Source of the DNA: Lolium rigidum
Lineage: Eukaryota; Streptophyta; Magnoliopsida; Poales; Poaceae
Length of the DNA: 64,000 nt
Reading direction: 5' to 3'
Assembly (NCBI RefSeq): GCF_022539505.1
Contig: NC_061508.1
Span: forward strand, 346,717,484 to 346,781,483
Below the pieces are notes generated by a model. That model worked only from the letters and a program-made list of their open reading frames with translations. It did no database searches and was not told where the DNA came from. The position numbers were made by a program, and so were the translations under genes. Shown here piece after piece: positions 22,196 to 34,200 of the stretch (position 1 is its first letter; every line of letters begins with the position of its first letter).

Positions 22196-23681
22196 TGTAA
22201 TATCCCAGAACATAGGAACAACGAAGGGGCAAATTTAGAAATGGGATGTGCATTTCATCGCAAAACGAGGGAAATTTCCACGCCTTATTGCATAAAATCC
22301 TAAGGGGGTTGTGGTTTCTCTCTCTTTGTTATTAGGGTTAGAGCAATGTGAGTGTTAAGAATTTTGACATGACCTCTTTTTAAACTTGTTGATTTTGGAA
22401 GATAATTTCAATTGACAATTGATATTTGATTTCAAACAAAAGATATAATAAGTAAACAATATATAAATGAATTATGAATTCATAATTCAAATCACATCAC
22501 ACAAAAACAAATAATTCATAAGTGAATAATGAAATTACATAAGAGCTCATAATCAAAACCTTGAGCTTTATTGATCATACACACATATTACATTGTGTTT
22601 ACAATATTCATTGTACAATAATGGACAAAATAATAAATAAAAGAAAATAAGAATTACAAGAATTGGATTCTATACAAAATCCTAAACTAAATGTCTTGGA
22701 AGGTTTTGTCCTTCGATCACGTTGAATTGGAAACCTGCAAAATGAAAGAGAGCTAGCCACGGGGGTTAATACAAGTGTCAAGGACACTTGTCATTGTCCA
22801 AATTCTTGCCAGAAGCAAGATAAACATCAGCAGACAACCGATTTGAGCAATCATGAGCTCACGTCCCACCACAAGCACACACACAGCTGACCAGCTGTGC
22901 ATGCTCAACAGCAAGCCAACCATGGCTTAGTCACCAAGTAGTGCACAGGTTTGTGTGTCACAGCCAGAGAGAAACAACACACAATATAAAAGGGTAGAAC
23001 CAGCAGAAATAATTCACCAAGTCGACCAGATAAGCATTCACCAAGCAACCAACAATGAACAGTGACTAGTTCATCTTTGTTCTTGCTCAAGAACATCAAG
23101 AATAACCATAGAAACCATCCATTCATCCAAAACCAACCAACCAAAATCAGTCAGAGATATGGGGAGTTAAGCAAGATCATCCGTGAGCTAGGAGGAGCAG
23201 GACAAGTGATTAAAACCATCCAACAGAAACTCAACATCCACTAAGCATAGCCATCTAGGAGCTAGAACAAGGTATAACATATACCTGGAGAGGATCCAAT
23301 GGATCCAATCCATTTTATAGCATGACACAAGGCATAAGAATGAGCAGATGCTCATGGGGGTTGTTATCACTTGGTGTTGACCAAGGATTACTATCAGAAA
23401 TGGAGCAGCGTAGTAGCTTACCTAAATAAGTTGCTGAGCTCAGTTTGATCTTTATGTTAAGTTATAAAATTACTTCAGTAGTATCTTAGGGTGTTCTCAT
23501 CGGACCTATGAGAATATCAACTTGTTAAGACCATGTTTGTAATCTAATCTGGAGTGTTATGACCTGCAATGTTTCTGTTATACCACTCCGAGGGATGTAA
23601 TATTTGTGAAGAAGTCCCTTCATGAAGATCATATCAACGACTTGCATACTACAACATGCAGTGGTATGTTGGGTCACCGCA
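22196..23681 (+). repeat. 5' LTR
   Basis: About 1486 bp starting TGTAATATCCCAG and ending CACCGCA. A TATA box (TATAAAAGG) is at 22985-22993. The right border is set by the primer site two bases downstream. No second copy is in the window. Confidence 0.6.
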
Positions 23682-23683
23682 GC

Positions 23684-23695
23684 TGGTGTCAGAGC
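23684..23695 (+). promoter_or_regulatory. Primer-binding site, initiator-Met tRNA type
   Basis: TGGTGTCAGAGC differs at one base from the usual plant TGGTATCAGAGC that pairs with the 3' end of initiator tRNA-Met. It lies two bases after the LTR. Confidence 0.65.
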
Positions 23696-23882
23696 AAAGG
23701 TTGCGACCTTAGGTTGGAAAAACCTAGTAAAGAGAAAAACCTGTAGGAGTCAAGTAGGAATAGTAAAGAATTCTCTAGAAATATGGTGCTTATTCACTTG
23801 AGAATAGCAAAATCATATATTTTAGTGCGATAATTCTTTATTATAACTATTATGATGCATCATCACTACTAATACTTTACTC

Positions 23883-24665
23883 ATGTATACATCCAGAATG
23901 GCGTACACTTTTCCGAAAAGGACGTTAAGGAAAGTTGAAGGCTTGCTTGGCGATTATGAGGGAAGTCTTACAGATCTCATGCGAGGGATGCTGAAGGAAC
24001 TTCGTTGCGAAACTAATATTCCTGTTCTCAAGTACATCTACTATGATGGCGAGATAGTAGCCAAGTGCATAGTTGCAGTCCAACTACCTGAGCAACTGGA
24101 GGTGAGTCGCATTATGCCGTATGGAGAAGCCAAAACACTCACAACGGCGTACCGCATGGCTATCTTTAAGACAATTCTCGAACTTAGGCAACACAAATCC
24201 GTAGAATTCTTGTGTTCAGAGTATTCTCATGTACCTCATGCCGAGGAAGATGAGGATCCTTCTCTGAATCATCTACTCATGGCACATAAACATCCTGAAG
24301 TAGCAGCACAACATATGGACAGCTGCAAGTCCTTGCTGACTACGATGTATTTACTTCACATAAAGATGGTGGAGGAAGTCACACACATGCTTTCTGAGTT
24401 CACGGACCCTGACAAAGTCCAGACTCGAATGCATGATCTTAGGGAACAACCTCAACGTACAACACCTTACTTCAGCCTAAACAGCTTCATAGATTTGAGT
24501 GACCAGGTGCCAAAATCAGAACCACTTACACCCAACTTTGTTCCATATTATCCACATGTGTCAGAGTCATATGACGCAGGATATGGGGGAGACGCTTCGG
24601 GAAACCTAGCTTGCTCGGAGTCACCAATCGAGAACTCGACTGGTTGGCGTTTTTGGGAACCCTAA
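23883..24665 (+). CDS. Intact 260-codon ORF of unknown function behind an LTR and primer site
   Basis: An uninterrupted frame from ATG 23883 (a second ATG, 23898, may be the true start: MAYTFPKRTLRK) to a TAA at 24665. The N-terminal half is mixed alpha/beta with a conserved-looking stretch EVSRIMPYGEAKTLTTAYRMA. The middle has an acidic HAEEDEDPSLNHLL segment, then a predicted helical region (YLLHIKMVEEVTHMLSEF) and a Ser/Pro-rich tail. No signal peptide, transmembrane segment, Cys/His knuckle or protease motif. It occupies the gag position of the retrotransposon but lacks gag features; I recall similar uncharacterised proteins in Triticeae genomes. It is the longest undamaged ORF of non-biased composition in the window, which argues for recent function or recent insertion. 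Alternatives: a divergent capsid-only gag or a captured host gene. Confidence 0.6.
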   Translation: MYTSRMAYTFPKRTLRKVEGLLGDYEGSLTDLMRGMLKELRCETNIPVLKYIYYDGEIVAKCIVAVQLPEQLEVSRIMPYGEAKTLTTAYRMAIFKTILELRQHKSVEFLCSEYSHVPHAEEDEDPSLNHLLMAHKHPEVAAQHMDSCKSLLTTMYLLHIKMVEEVTHMLSEFTDPDKVQTRMHDLREQPQRTTPYFSLNSFIDLSDQVPKSEPLTPNFVPYYPHVSESYDAGYGGDASGNLACSESPIENSTGWRFWEP

Positions 24666-26020
24666 ACCCCGTCCCCCAATGTGGCATGTGATCATTCAGT
24701 CACACTTGGACTACATCTTCTATGACCTCCCTAAACATGCTAGTTAGTTGGAAGGTTTGAACGAAGAAGAATGCTAGGGTCTTTTTTCATGACAAATCCG
24801 CACCGCCACCTATCCTCCTTAATATTATTAAGAGCGAGGCTAGGCTTTTGGTCACTGCTTGGGCGATGGGCTATGTTGAACTAGTTAGGGACCAATCGAT
24901 GATTAACTGACCCGGTGATGTAGAAGATGAAGATCAGATCGCAGTGAAGAAGAAGAAGCACAACGCGCATATGTATGTCGCATGGCACTTCCATCGTTTT
25001 GCAATTATGTCTATATCCATTGTCAGGTATTCTCCTTGGTTTATTTTGACTCGCCGTAGGTATGTTTTACTCCTGAAATGGAGATTGACACCCCGGCCTC
25101 TCTGCATCAAAATAATTCACACATCGTTTTATTTAAAATTGTTTGTTAGAGACTTACAAAGGAAATATGATGATCAATTCAAAGCCACCTCACTAGCGAT
25201 GTCAGCAAAGTGCCCAACATCAAGGTGAGCAGTGGCGGAGCGACACTTTAGCTGAGTAGTCCATTGACTACAAACTTATAAAGTAAGTGTGAATACTTGA
25301 AAAAAAGAAACAGATTTTTTTTAGCAGATGCAAAAAAAAAAAAAAAAAGCTAACACGGTAGGGGGGCACGCTATCCACGGATTTCGGGTGCAGGCCGGGC
25401 TAGGTTGCACCGGTCTTAATTAGGCCGGCCCAATCAAGGTTGGTTCCTTGGAGGCCGACCCTCCCCGACCGCAAAATGGGCCCCTACCTGGGTCAGTGTC
25501 AGCTCCGCCCCCAGAGAGCTTGGGGTGACAGGCCCGCGCTACCGGACCCAGCTTGCTGCCAGAGATGAAAAATATCTCCTTTTAACTTGGTCGTCAACGT
25601 TGCCAATTCCCGGTATGGGACTAAATTATCTCGCATCAGATTAACGTGTGCATCGCCGGCCGCTGCACACCATCCTTGTCCAGCCGGTGAGACACGCCGC
25701 TCGCGCGCGCTCCCTCGTGTGACATGGGAATCGATGCACGTGTCATGTATGTGCACGCATGCACCAACCGGAGGGAGGGTAAAGCTAGCTAGATATGGCA
25801 CACGGCATGGGCGCCGGCTGGGTTGTGGCGTTGGCAGCTCTGGGAGCTTAACGTGGCCGCACTAATGGTGTCCAAGCTCCCAAAGTTGGCTGAACCTGGT
25901 GCAAACTTACGCACGCAGCGGCGACGTTCCAAGCTTGTACAAGTGGAATGATCCATCTCGCGCGCGCCTGCTAGCTAAATGGAATGATCCACACGCCATG
26001 CAGACTGCTGCTCCTATGTA
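24662..26020 (+). repeat. Duplicated unit, copy B
   Basis: Starts 'ccccgtcccccaatg' beside the stop of the preceding ORF and ends after 'ctgctcctatgtaaag'. It includes the relic at 24740-25230, the core block (25350-26016) and the unoccupied sites for the Harbinger element of copy A (about 25848) and the cargo element of copy C (about 25907). Copy B lacks the 3' blocks of A, C and D. Confidence 0.7.
24755..25230 (+). pseudogene. Possible non-LTR retrotransposon C-terminal relic in the duplicated unit
   Basis: The + strand encodes, with frame slips, a stretch like NARVFFHDKSAPPPILLNIIKSEARLLVTAW, similar in pattern to the C-terminal tail of plant LINE reverse transcriptase proteins. The same stretch is present at about 38095-38200 (copy C) and 44325-44420 (copy D), where it continues as KIIKSEAMTFLNMYVARHF. 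Damage and shortness keep this tentative. Confidence 0.35.
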
Positions 26021-26217
26021 AAGAAAATATTAACCGTCCAATCAATAGATCCGACGATTTTTACTTAACATTCTTCATAATAGCTTTCCTTTTTTAAGCA
26101 TTGTAATACATTTTTATTTTACATGCCCCTAATAAGATTTTTAAATTCAACAAAAAAGATTATATTTTGTTATATTTTATAAACACTAATGAAATTCAAC
26201 TAAACTTTAAACCTAAA
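26021..26217. other. AT-rich spacer
   Basis: Short AT-rich stretch downstream of the minus-strand ORF at 26218; nothing recognised. Confidence 0.4.
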
Positions 26218-26580
26218 CTAAAGCATGTCATTGGGGTGCTGGTAGTGGAACAAGTTGTAGTCGAACATCTCCTCATCCACGTCTTTGACGCCGTTAGGGC
26301 CGGTGATTGTGCCTTCGCCACCTCCTCCTAAGTCACCGTTGTTGTCGCCGAGGTCGGCGTAGTTGCCCGTCTCGCGTGTGGACCATGCAATGCCGACAGA
26401 TAAGGGGCCTACCATCTCTCTCGGGTCGTTGCGCAATTCTTTGAGGGAGAACGCGGACCTTGGGTTTTCGTCGGGGTCGTCGGCGCACAATAGAGCCAAC
26501 GACAAAGGGCGGGGTGCACAGAGCCGGGAACTTGTAAGTGTCGCCAAGAACGGCCATACGTTGTCCTCCTCAAAGCCCAT
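26218..26580 (-). pseudogene. C-terminal fragment of an unrecognised protein
   Basis: A 120-codon frame from ATG 26580 to a stop at 26218. The tail is Gly/Asp-rich and ends with DEEMFDYNLFHYQHPNDML, an aromatic-acidic terminus reminiscent of activation-domain ends of plant transcription factors. No DNA-binding domain is seen upstream on the same strand (26580-26700), so at most the C-terminal half of a gene survives. AT-rich sequence follows the stop, like a 3' UTR. Function unknown. Confidence 0.3.
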
Positions 26581-26699
26581 CGTGTCAGTGCATGCGGCGG
26601 CGAGGGTGGTGGAGGATGCATATGCTCTCTACCGCCCTACATGACAACGTCGAGGGCGCGTCCGGAAACACCCTACTAGAATTCGTGGTACTCATGGTT

Positions 26700-27640
26700 C
26701 GGCCTTTTTTTTTGAACAGGAGAAGGGTCCAAAGGACCCGAAGCTTCATTTAAGTCGGCAGGTTACAAGTTACAAGCACGACCCCGAAAGGAAACGCGAT
26801 CAAGTCCTTCTCTGCCGACACCATTGTTGACCTTGCAGCGACGGCCACCTTCTCCACTCCGGGGACAAAACCACTTGGTGTAGAGGCGGTGATGCGCGCC
26901 GTGCTGCAGGCAGAAAGTCCTCCGACGCTGGAGGAAGAGAGATCCTCTAAGTTACAACTCAGCAGGAGCGGAGTGGCCCCGTCGGCCGAGAAAAGCGACG
27001 GAGATGAGTGCCGCCGCTTGGGACCGCAAGAGAAGCTTCGTCATCTTATCCACCACCCCAGATCCCGCGGTTTCCCAATCTTGGTCGCAACCACGGCTAC
27101 CAAAACGGAGAAGAACAGCAGCATCCAGGGGCAGCAGCACCACGAACCACCACCTCGTCGAAGAAGAGAGAAAGGTGGCGTGTTGCTTTCCCCCTCGCCT
27201 CCACGGTCGGCTAGGAGAAACAACCGCACACCTTTGACCACGCCGAACCACCTCTCCCCCTCGCCGCCATGGACGGCCAGGAGAAGCTTCATAGCGCCTT
27301 TCTCATCAGACGGTGGCCATCAGCCTCTGCTTTATTTGGGGAAGCGGTGCTCCATCCCTTTTCATTCTGCTCCGACCAACAGAGCAAGAGAAGCACAAAG
27401 ATGAACCCTAGACTTGAGATCTAGCTGGGAAGATCCCAAGATCCGCTCCATCTACTGGGCAGAGATCCCACTACCGGCAAACAGCCGCAACTACATCTAG
27501 TATATACACATCGGGCAGCCCCTCCTTCTCTTCTCCGGACGGCGGCGCCGCCGGAGTTGAGTCGGAGGATCCCCCGGGGGAGAAGGTGGACTCTCAGTTA
27601 CTATGGATGGGTGAGAGGGAGGAAGGGGGGAAATGGGTGG
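26700..27640 (-). mobile_element. Probable LINE 3' region (poly-T start on the + strand)
   Basis: Begins with a T run (26705-26713) followed by 'gaacaggagaagg', the usual look of a minus-strand LINE tail in grasses, then GC-rich sequence with no consistent frame (long frames overlap on both strands). No RT motif is present, so this would be a 5'-truncated copy. No target duplication could be confirmed. Confidence 0.35.
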
Positions 27641-27778
27641 CCATGGTTCGACCTTGAATCGGGCAATTTTTGCTTCTAATCCACATCCTCGTATGTCCGC
27701 AACTAGTCATTATGCAATCCTCTCCATATCTGTTAAAATATATATAGTATAAAATACGGTAAGTTCTGCATATATGGA
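27641..27778. other. Spacer, nothing recognised
   Basis: Short AT-rich spacer between the GC-rich block and a foldback element. Confidence 0.4.
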
Positions 27779-28137
27779 ACATGGGGGCATGTGAACCCAC
27801 TTTTTGAAAAGTTGCGTTTGTGATCTCAAAACATGTTTTAAAAATCGTAACACAAAATGATTTCCCAGATGATCTCAAATATGTGCCCTGGACATGAGTT
27901 TCGTGACGAAAAAATCTTTTATTTTGTCTCGGCAAAAAAGTGAAATTTTGCAGGGCTATATAGCAGTATATATGTGACATATTTTATCTCTTTTAGATTC
28001 TGAAATAAAAAAGTGGTTTCTCCGCGAAAACTTTCTACCCACACATGGAACATGCGTACGTACCCGAATATTTTTATTTCAGAATTTTTTAACATTTGGA
28101 AAATGCATTTCCAACTAGGGTTCACATGCACCCAGGT
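27779..28137. mobile_element. Foldback/MITE-like element
   Basis: The first 20 bp (27779-27798, ACATGGGGGCATGTGAACCC) and the complement of the last 20 bp (28118-28137) match at 18 of 20 positions. The 359-bp interior is AT-rich with 'tttcgtgacgaaaaaatc' words and a 19-mer starting TCAGAATTTTTTAAC (about 28079), which recurs at 63957 in a related copy. No ORF. Confidence 0.6.
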
Positions 28138-28261
28138 TCAAACCGGACTTTTCCAAGTTTAAAATCCTATCTTTACATCCCCGACCGTGGCCACCTATGT
28201 AGCGAGCTACACATATGGAGTACACGAATACATACGTTACATTTGCACGACCATGAGACAA

Positions 28262-28505
28262 TTGTTAGCTGAGAACCAACCTGTGATTGGATGGTTAGAA
28301 GGGCACTCACAACTCTAGCCCACTAGAGTTCAAATCTTAGATTTGACTTTGGTGTTGCTGTCTCATAAGGATGAAATATTATTCAGTGGAGGCAACGTTC
28401 CCGTCGACAGCGAGAATTCTGTGGTGACTTCGTTAATCTCAAGATCTGACGAATCAGTTTTTCGACGCAGTCTCTTGGAGGTACTCATAGGGGTAGGATG
28501 TAGAA
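28262..28505 (+). mobile_element. tRNA-derived SINE-like repeat
   Basis: GATTGGATGGTTAG (about 28276) looks like a pol III A box and GAGTTCAAATCTTAG (about 28326) like a B box, about 50 bp apart as in tRNA genes. The body then continues through 'ggaggcaacgttcccgtcgac' to 'ggaggtactcataggggtagg', a tail I recall from abundant wheat SINE-like transcribed repeats. No poly(A) or clear target duplication was found. Confidence 0.5.
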
Positions 28506-28609
28506 GCGGCGCTACAAGTGGACCATACTGGGATGTGGCCCACCTTTTTTCTAACATTCTCTCAGAATTTAGCATGAATTCGATCCACCAGATGCAGATA
28601 TTCCGCTTT

Positions 28610-28944
28610 TGGCCTAGTCTTTTCAGATCCAGCCGGTAAGTCGCAACGGCAATAGATTGGTCCTGGACCTTTCGGTCATAATCAGCCAGAGCAGTAGAAT
28701 CAGCACTCGTGGCTGCATCCTTATCCTCCTAGGTAGCATCAGGGGCAAGGGCAACAGGGGTCGGTGCAGTAGGCTCCGTAGGAGCAACGGGGCGCGGCGG
28801 ACAGGAGACCTTGCCAGAAAGCACACCCCAAAGACGAAGACCGCTCATGTGGACGCGCATGAAGGCAGCGAAATCAGGATAATTCACGCCATCAAAGATC
28901 ACCGGGCAGCGAGGAATCGCAACGTAGCCCGAAGAGGAAGACAT
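28610..28944 (-). pseudogene. Copia gag N-terminus, truncated
   Basis: ATG 28944 opens a frame starting MSSSSGYVAIPRCPVIFDG with NYPDFAAFMRVHMSGLRLWGVL, the standard N-terminal (UBN2/DUF4219-like) region of grass Ty1/copia Gag proteins, followed by the usual Pro/Ala linker. A TAG at 28729 interrupts it, after which the same frame continues to about 28610 (SADSTALADYDRKVQDQSI) and is lost. The rest of gag, pol and both LTRs are missing. Gag would form the particle; this fragment is dead. Confidence 0.65.
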
Positions 28945-28969
28945 AACAACATTTTTTTTCTTTTTTTCA

Positions 28970-29351
28970 ACTCAGATTGGATCGGAAACGCAGCCGATCA
29001 GAAAACGCACACGGAAACGACGCGGCGAAAGAAAACGCCCGCAGCACGGGGCGTCTGGCGGCGTGGGCGGACACCAGCGCGGGCAGGCGGGCGGCGAGCC
29101 AGCGTGGGCGTGCACCGGCGCGGGCACCGGCGCGGGCAGGCAGGCGGTGAGACTGGCCGGCCGAAGACGAGGAGATCAGGGCGGGCGGAGAAGATCGGGG
29201 CAGGCGGAGGTGAGGCTGGCCGGGGACGAGGACGGCCACAGGCGGAGAAGATCGGGGCGGGCCACGGGCAGGCGGCGGGGAAGGTGGAGGATGGCCAGCC
29301 GGGGGCGGGGCAGGAGGTCCGACGACGGCCAGGAAGAGGAGGTCCGGCGAT
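28970..29351 (-). other. GC-rich low-complexity leader beside the copia gag relic
   Basis: Upstream (in minus orientation) of the gag start lies a block of 'gcgggcaggcgg' and 'ggccggggacgagg' words. Overlapping long frames on both strands come from G/C-rich triplet repetition. It is probably the leader or LTR remnant of that copia copy. Confidence 0.4.
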
Positions 29352-29397
29352 AAACCACACCCCCCCAATGTGACATGTGATCATTCAGTCACACGTG

Positions 29398-31200
29398 TGT
29401 AGGATAACGTTGCATAGAAAACAAAAATTTTCCTATCGCGAACACGCAATCCAAGCCAAGATGCAATCTAGAAGACGGTAGCAACGAGGGGATGATCAAG
29501 ACTAACCCTTGAAGAGATTCCAAAGCCTATAAGAGTAGGCTCTTATTGCTGCGGTAGACGATCACTTGCCGCTTGCAAAAGCGCGTAGAAGATCTTGATC
29601 ACGATCGCTTCCGGCGCCACGAACGGGCAGCACCTCCGTACTCGGTCACACGTTCGGTTGTTGATGAAGACGACGTCCACCTCCCCGTTCCAGCGGGCAG
29701 CGGAAGTAGTAGCTCCTCTTGAATCCGACAGCACGACGGCGTGGTGTCGGTGGTGGTGGAGAAATCCGGCGGAGCTTCGCTTAAGCATGCGGGATGTGGT
29801 GGAGGAGAGAGACCGCTAGGGTTTGGGGAGAGAGAGGGGGTTGGGCGCCGGCCCTCTAAGGGGTGCGGCCAAGGCTGAGCCAAAGAGTGGTCAGCCCCCT
29901 CTCTATGCCCCTCATTATATAGGTGGAAACCCCAAGAGTTCTAGTCCAAGTCTTCGAATAAGACCCCAACACTAAAACCTCCCATATGTGGGAAACCTAC
30001 TCAAGGAGGGAGTCCTACCCAAGGTGGGACTCCCACCTTTCCTTGAGGTGGGTTGGCCGGCCACCCTAGGGGAGTCCACCTTGGACTCCTCGCCTTTAGG
30101 GTTGGCTGGTCATGCAAGTGGAGTCTCTTCGGGACTCCACTTTCCAAAGTGCCATTCTTCCGGACTTTTCTAGAACCTTCTAGAACCTGCCATAAATGCA
30201 CCGGATCATTTCCAAACTTGGAATATGACTTCCTATATATGAATCTTATTCTCCGGACCATTCCGGAACTCCTCGTGATGTCCGGGATCTCATCCGGACT
30301 CCGAACAAATATTCGAACTCCATTCCATATTCAAGTTCTACCATTTCAACATCCAACTTTAAGTGTGTCACCCTACGGTTCGTGAACTATGCGGACATGG
30401 TTGAGTACTCACTCCGACCAATAACCAATAGCGGGATCCGGAGATCCATAATGGCTCCCACATATTCAACGATGACTTCAGTGATCGAATGAACCATTCA
30501 CATATGATACCAATTCCCTTTGTCACGCGATATTTTACTTGTCCGAGGTTTGATCACTCGGTATCACTCTATACCTTGTTCAACCTCGTCTCCGACAAGT
30601 ACTCTTTACTCGTACCGTGGTATGTGGTCTCTTATGAACTTATTCATATGCTTGCAAGGCATTAGACGACATTCCACCGAGAGGGCCCGGAGTATATCTA
30701 TCCGTCATCGGGATGGACAAATCCCACCGTTGATCCATATGCCTCAACTCATACTTTCCGGATACTTAATCCCACCTTTATAACCACCCATTTACGCAAG
30801 TGGCGTTTGATGTAATCAAAGTACTTTTCCGGTATAAGTGATTTACATGATCTCATGGTCATAAGGACTAGGTAACTATGTATCGAAAGCTTATAGCAAA
30901 TAACTTAATGACGAGATCTTATGCTACGCTTAATTGGGTGCGTCCATTATATCATTCACATAATGACATAACCTTGTTATTAATAACATCCAATGTTCAT
31001 GATCATGAAACGATGATCATCTATTAATCAACAAGCTAGTTTATACAAGAGGCTTACTAGGGACTCCTTGTTGTTCACATAACACACATGTATCAATGTT
31101 TCGGTTAATACAATTATAGCATGGTATGTAAACATTTATTATAAACATAAAGATATATAATAACCACTTTTATTATTGCCTCTTGGGCATATCTCCTTCA
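29398..31200 (-). repeat. 3' LTR of the copia element
   Basis: On the minus strand runs from TGAAGGAGATATGCCC to CGTTATCCTACA. The sequence is recognisably that of the Angela/BARE/WIS group. The frames inside it (e.g. 29543-29788) are LTR sequence, not genes. Confidence 0.9.
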
Positions 31201-31215
31201 GTCTCCCACTTGCAC
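31201..31215 (-). promoter_or_regulatory. Polypurine tract of the copia element
   Basis: On the minus strand GTGCAAGTGGGAGAC directly precedes the 3' LTR start TGAAGGAG. Purine-rich and in the right place for plus-strand priming. Confidence 0.8.
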
Positions 31216-34200
31216 TAGAGTCAATAATCTAGTTTACATTTGTAAAGATATAACACCTTGGTCTTCCGGTGTTTTATCATGTATTGCTCACGGGAGAGGT
31301 TTTAGTCAACGGATCTGACACGCTCAGAAACGTATGTATTTTGTAATTCATTTGCGTCTCAACGCATCACTCATTTTCCAAATGAGTCGGCATTAATTAT
31401 GTTTGGTCTTCTGGTGGAACCTTAATTCCGTGGTCTGAAATATGTTACTAATATTGTCACACACAATATAGCTTCAAAGTTCTGAGTCTGTCGGAACTAC
31501 ACCAAGTTCTCAAAGAACCTCCTGACTTAACATCCTTTGTCATTGTCAAAACAATGACATATTCTGCCTTCATTTGTAGAATCCATCACAATATTTAGAA
31601 CTCTTCTAAATCTAGCATAGACAACTTCTAGCTTATTGTGCTACCTTTTAAACAACACTTAGTCTAATTTGAGATTGAAATTATATTTTATATGTGACAA
31701 AAACAATATTGGTGTAACACTTTACAGCGATTTGTTTGTCATTTCTTCATACAAAAAAAATATATATATGTCCTTAGTTCTTCTAAAGTACTCAAGGATA
31801 TTCTTACTGTCTCCCAATGATCATCATATGAATCATTCTGGTAAATGCTCATAACACTTTATAGCACATGATATCTGATTGTGTACATATTATTCGTGAT
31901 CTATAATCACTCATGTGTTTTTACTCATTGAGTGTCAGATACACTTAAGTCTTGTTAAAACTTTAACATGACAAGAATATTTTCTTAATATTTCTATATT
32001 GAACTATTTCAATATCTATTCTATGTACTTTGATTTAAACTTATTTATGTGTTTCAATCTATCTTCATAGATTTTGACACTAAATTTGTTTCAGTCCATA
32101 TCCTTTCATTGAAATTAATTTTCAATGAAACCTTTTAATCAAGTATATAATTACATCATTTATAACCAACTATATGTCACCTACATAAAGTATTATAAAT
32201 ATGTCTTAGCGCTCCCACTTAATTTCTTGCAAATGCAAGCCTCTTCATCATCTCTTGATGAAATCAAAAACTCTTTGACTATTTCATCTGGTGAAGATTC
32301 CAACTCCGCGATACTAACTTCATCCAATTGAAGTTTGTATACCTATCTAGTATTCCACGGACCAGCAAAACTCTTGGTTGTATCTAGTATACACCTTTAA
32401 TACACACTTCTGTTAAGTAGTGTATTTTGCCATCCTACTAACATATCTCATAAAAGAAATATGTAGTGATTACTAGAATAATCCACATAGACTATAAGCA
32501 TTACTACGGAAGATCTAATCTTATCGTAGTCAACTCTTTGAACTTTGTCGTAAACAATTTTTCGACAAGTCGAGCTTCTTTTAAGGATATTCCATCCAAG
32601 TCCATCAATTTAATAGATCCATTTACTTTCAAAAAGTATTTATCTATCTTGGATTTCATGGTGTATAGCCATTTTAACGGAGTCAGGGCCCATCATAACT
32701 TCTTTGTTTGTAGTTGGTTTATCATTGTTCAAAATCAATCCTTTGTTCACAAATCATTTATTTGATCACAAAGTAAACCATACCTACAAGGTTCAATATG
32801 TACTTCGATCTCCATGGCTAAAACACTTTGTAGTCATGGGAGCCATGATCGTCGTGGCCGCTTCCGAAATAAATTCCGATGCTGCGCTATTCTGATCATT
32901 ATGCTCAGGTTCATAAACCTTATCAAATTATATTGTCCTCCCACTAAAAAACTTCACTAGAAACAATTTCTTGGAAATAAGAAACATTGACAAACACTTT
33001 TGTCTTTGTCTCCATAGTGGGAAGAATTCCCAATCAATTCTCTGGGATAACCAACAAAGACATTCATCCGATTTTGGTTGTTAACTTTTAGACCAAAATT
33101 TAAAGAAAGGACTATTAGGGTTTATACCCATGCCATAACTCGTATGGTGTCATTTCTACGGATCATGATGATGCTCTGTAAAAGCGGTAGTCACTAAAGC
33201 ATAATCCACAAAAATAAAATGGCGTCATAATATTTTATCTCATCATTAATCCAACAAGGTTTGGATACATATCTCGGATACTATATCATCATTATGATAC
33301 TCTAAGAAATGTGAGTTGTAGAACAATTTCATAACTCTTTTAGATGTTCGCTAAAACTCGTAATTCAAATATTTCCACCATGATTCAATCATAGATATTT
33401 GACTTTTCTATTACGATGATTTCCACTTCATGCTGAAATTTATTTGAATCCATTCAAATGTTTCAAACTTCTTCCTTATTGAATATATCCACATATATAT
33501 ACTCAATTCATTGTTGAAAGTTTTCATGAAGTAGAAGAATCTCCCGCACACAACCATGCCTAGTGAACCACATACATCATCATGTATTTTTCCACTAAGT
33601 TAGTTGCCCGTTCAACTTTTGGCCTATGAACGGTATTTTAATCATTCTCTTTAGAAAAGATTTGCAAGCGCCAAACGATTCAAAAATCAAATGACTCCAA
33701 AAATCCATTTGCATGGAGTTCCTTCATGCGTTCCTTTCTAACATGACCTAAATGGCGGTTCCACAAATAAGTGGAATTCAAATCATTTGCCTTATGGCAT
33801 TTTAGCGTCAGTGTTATGTATGTGTGTTTCACCATTATGATTTATAATAACTTATCCATCATACATGGAGTAATGTCATAATTTAAACAACTCATTGTTT
33901 TCATTTGACCAGAGCAAAATAACAATTATTAAGTTCTTTATTATAAATTCTAAGGGCTAGATAGAATGCCAACGACGAACATAATAACACTTTATTTTTG
34001 TTCCAGACGTGCATTCTTATCATATTCCTTGTCAATCACTTAGGCCATTGTATTCTTGTATTGCGTTGTTTTGTATGACACTTCATACCAACCAATATGG
34101 TACAAATACCCAAGAATTTCATTGTGTGACCTAACTAGGAATACAACCATAACATGTATATCATTTATATACACCTGAGCTAGACTTTCTAGTCTTTTCT

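Larger units (their letters stand above)
22196..24661 (+). mobile_element. 5' end of an LTR retrotransposon (LTR, primer site, one ORF)
   Basis: LTR 22196-23681, primer site 23684-23695, then a leader and the 260-codon ORF at 23883-24665. No gag zinc knuckle, polymerase or 3' LTR follows: copy B of the duplicated unit begins right after the ORF, so the element is truncated there. Confidence 0.55.

Noticed and set aside
23684..23695. Gene promoter element or tRNA fragment
   Set aside because: Position two bases after an LTR and match to the initiator tRNA-Met complement make it a primer-binding site.
28990..29390. Overlapping Gly/Arg- and Pro-rich frames on both strands
   Set aside because: Produced by G/C-rich repeated words next to the copia gag relic; no conserved motif and no codon preference.
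29543..29883. ORFs in the copia LTRs (also 36375-36716, 36981-37325)
   Set aside because: They are LTR sequence found in both LTRs, including promoter and leader, with no coding signature.
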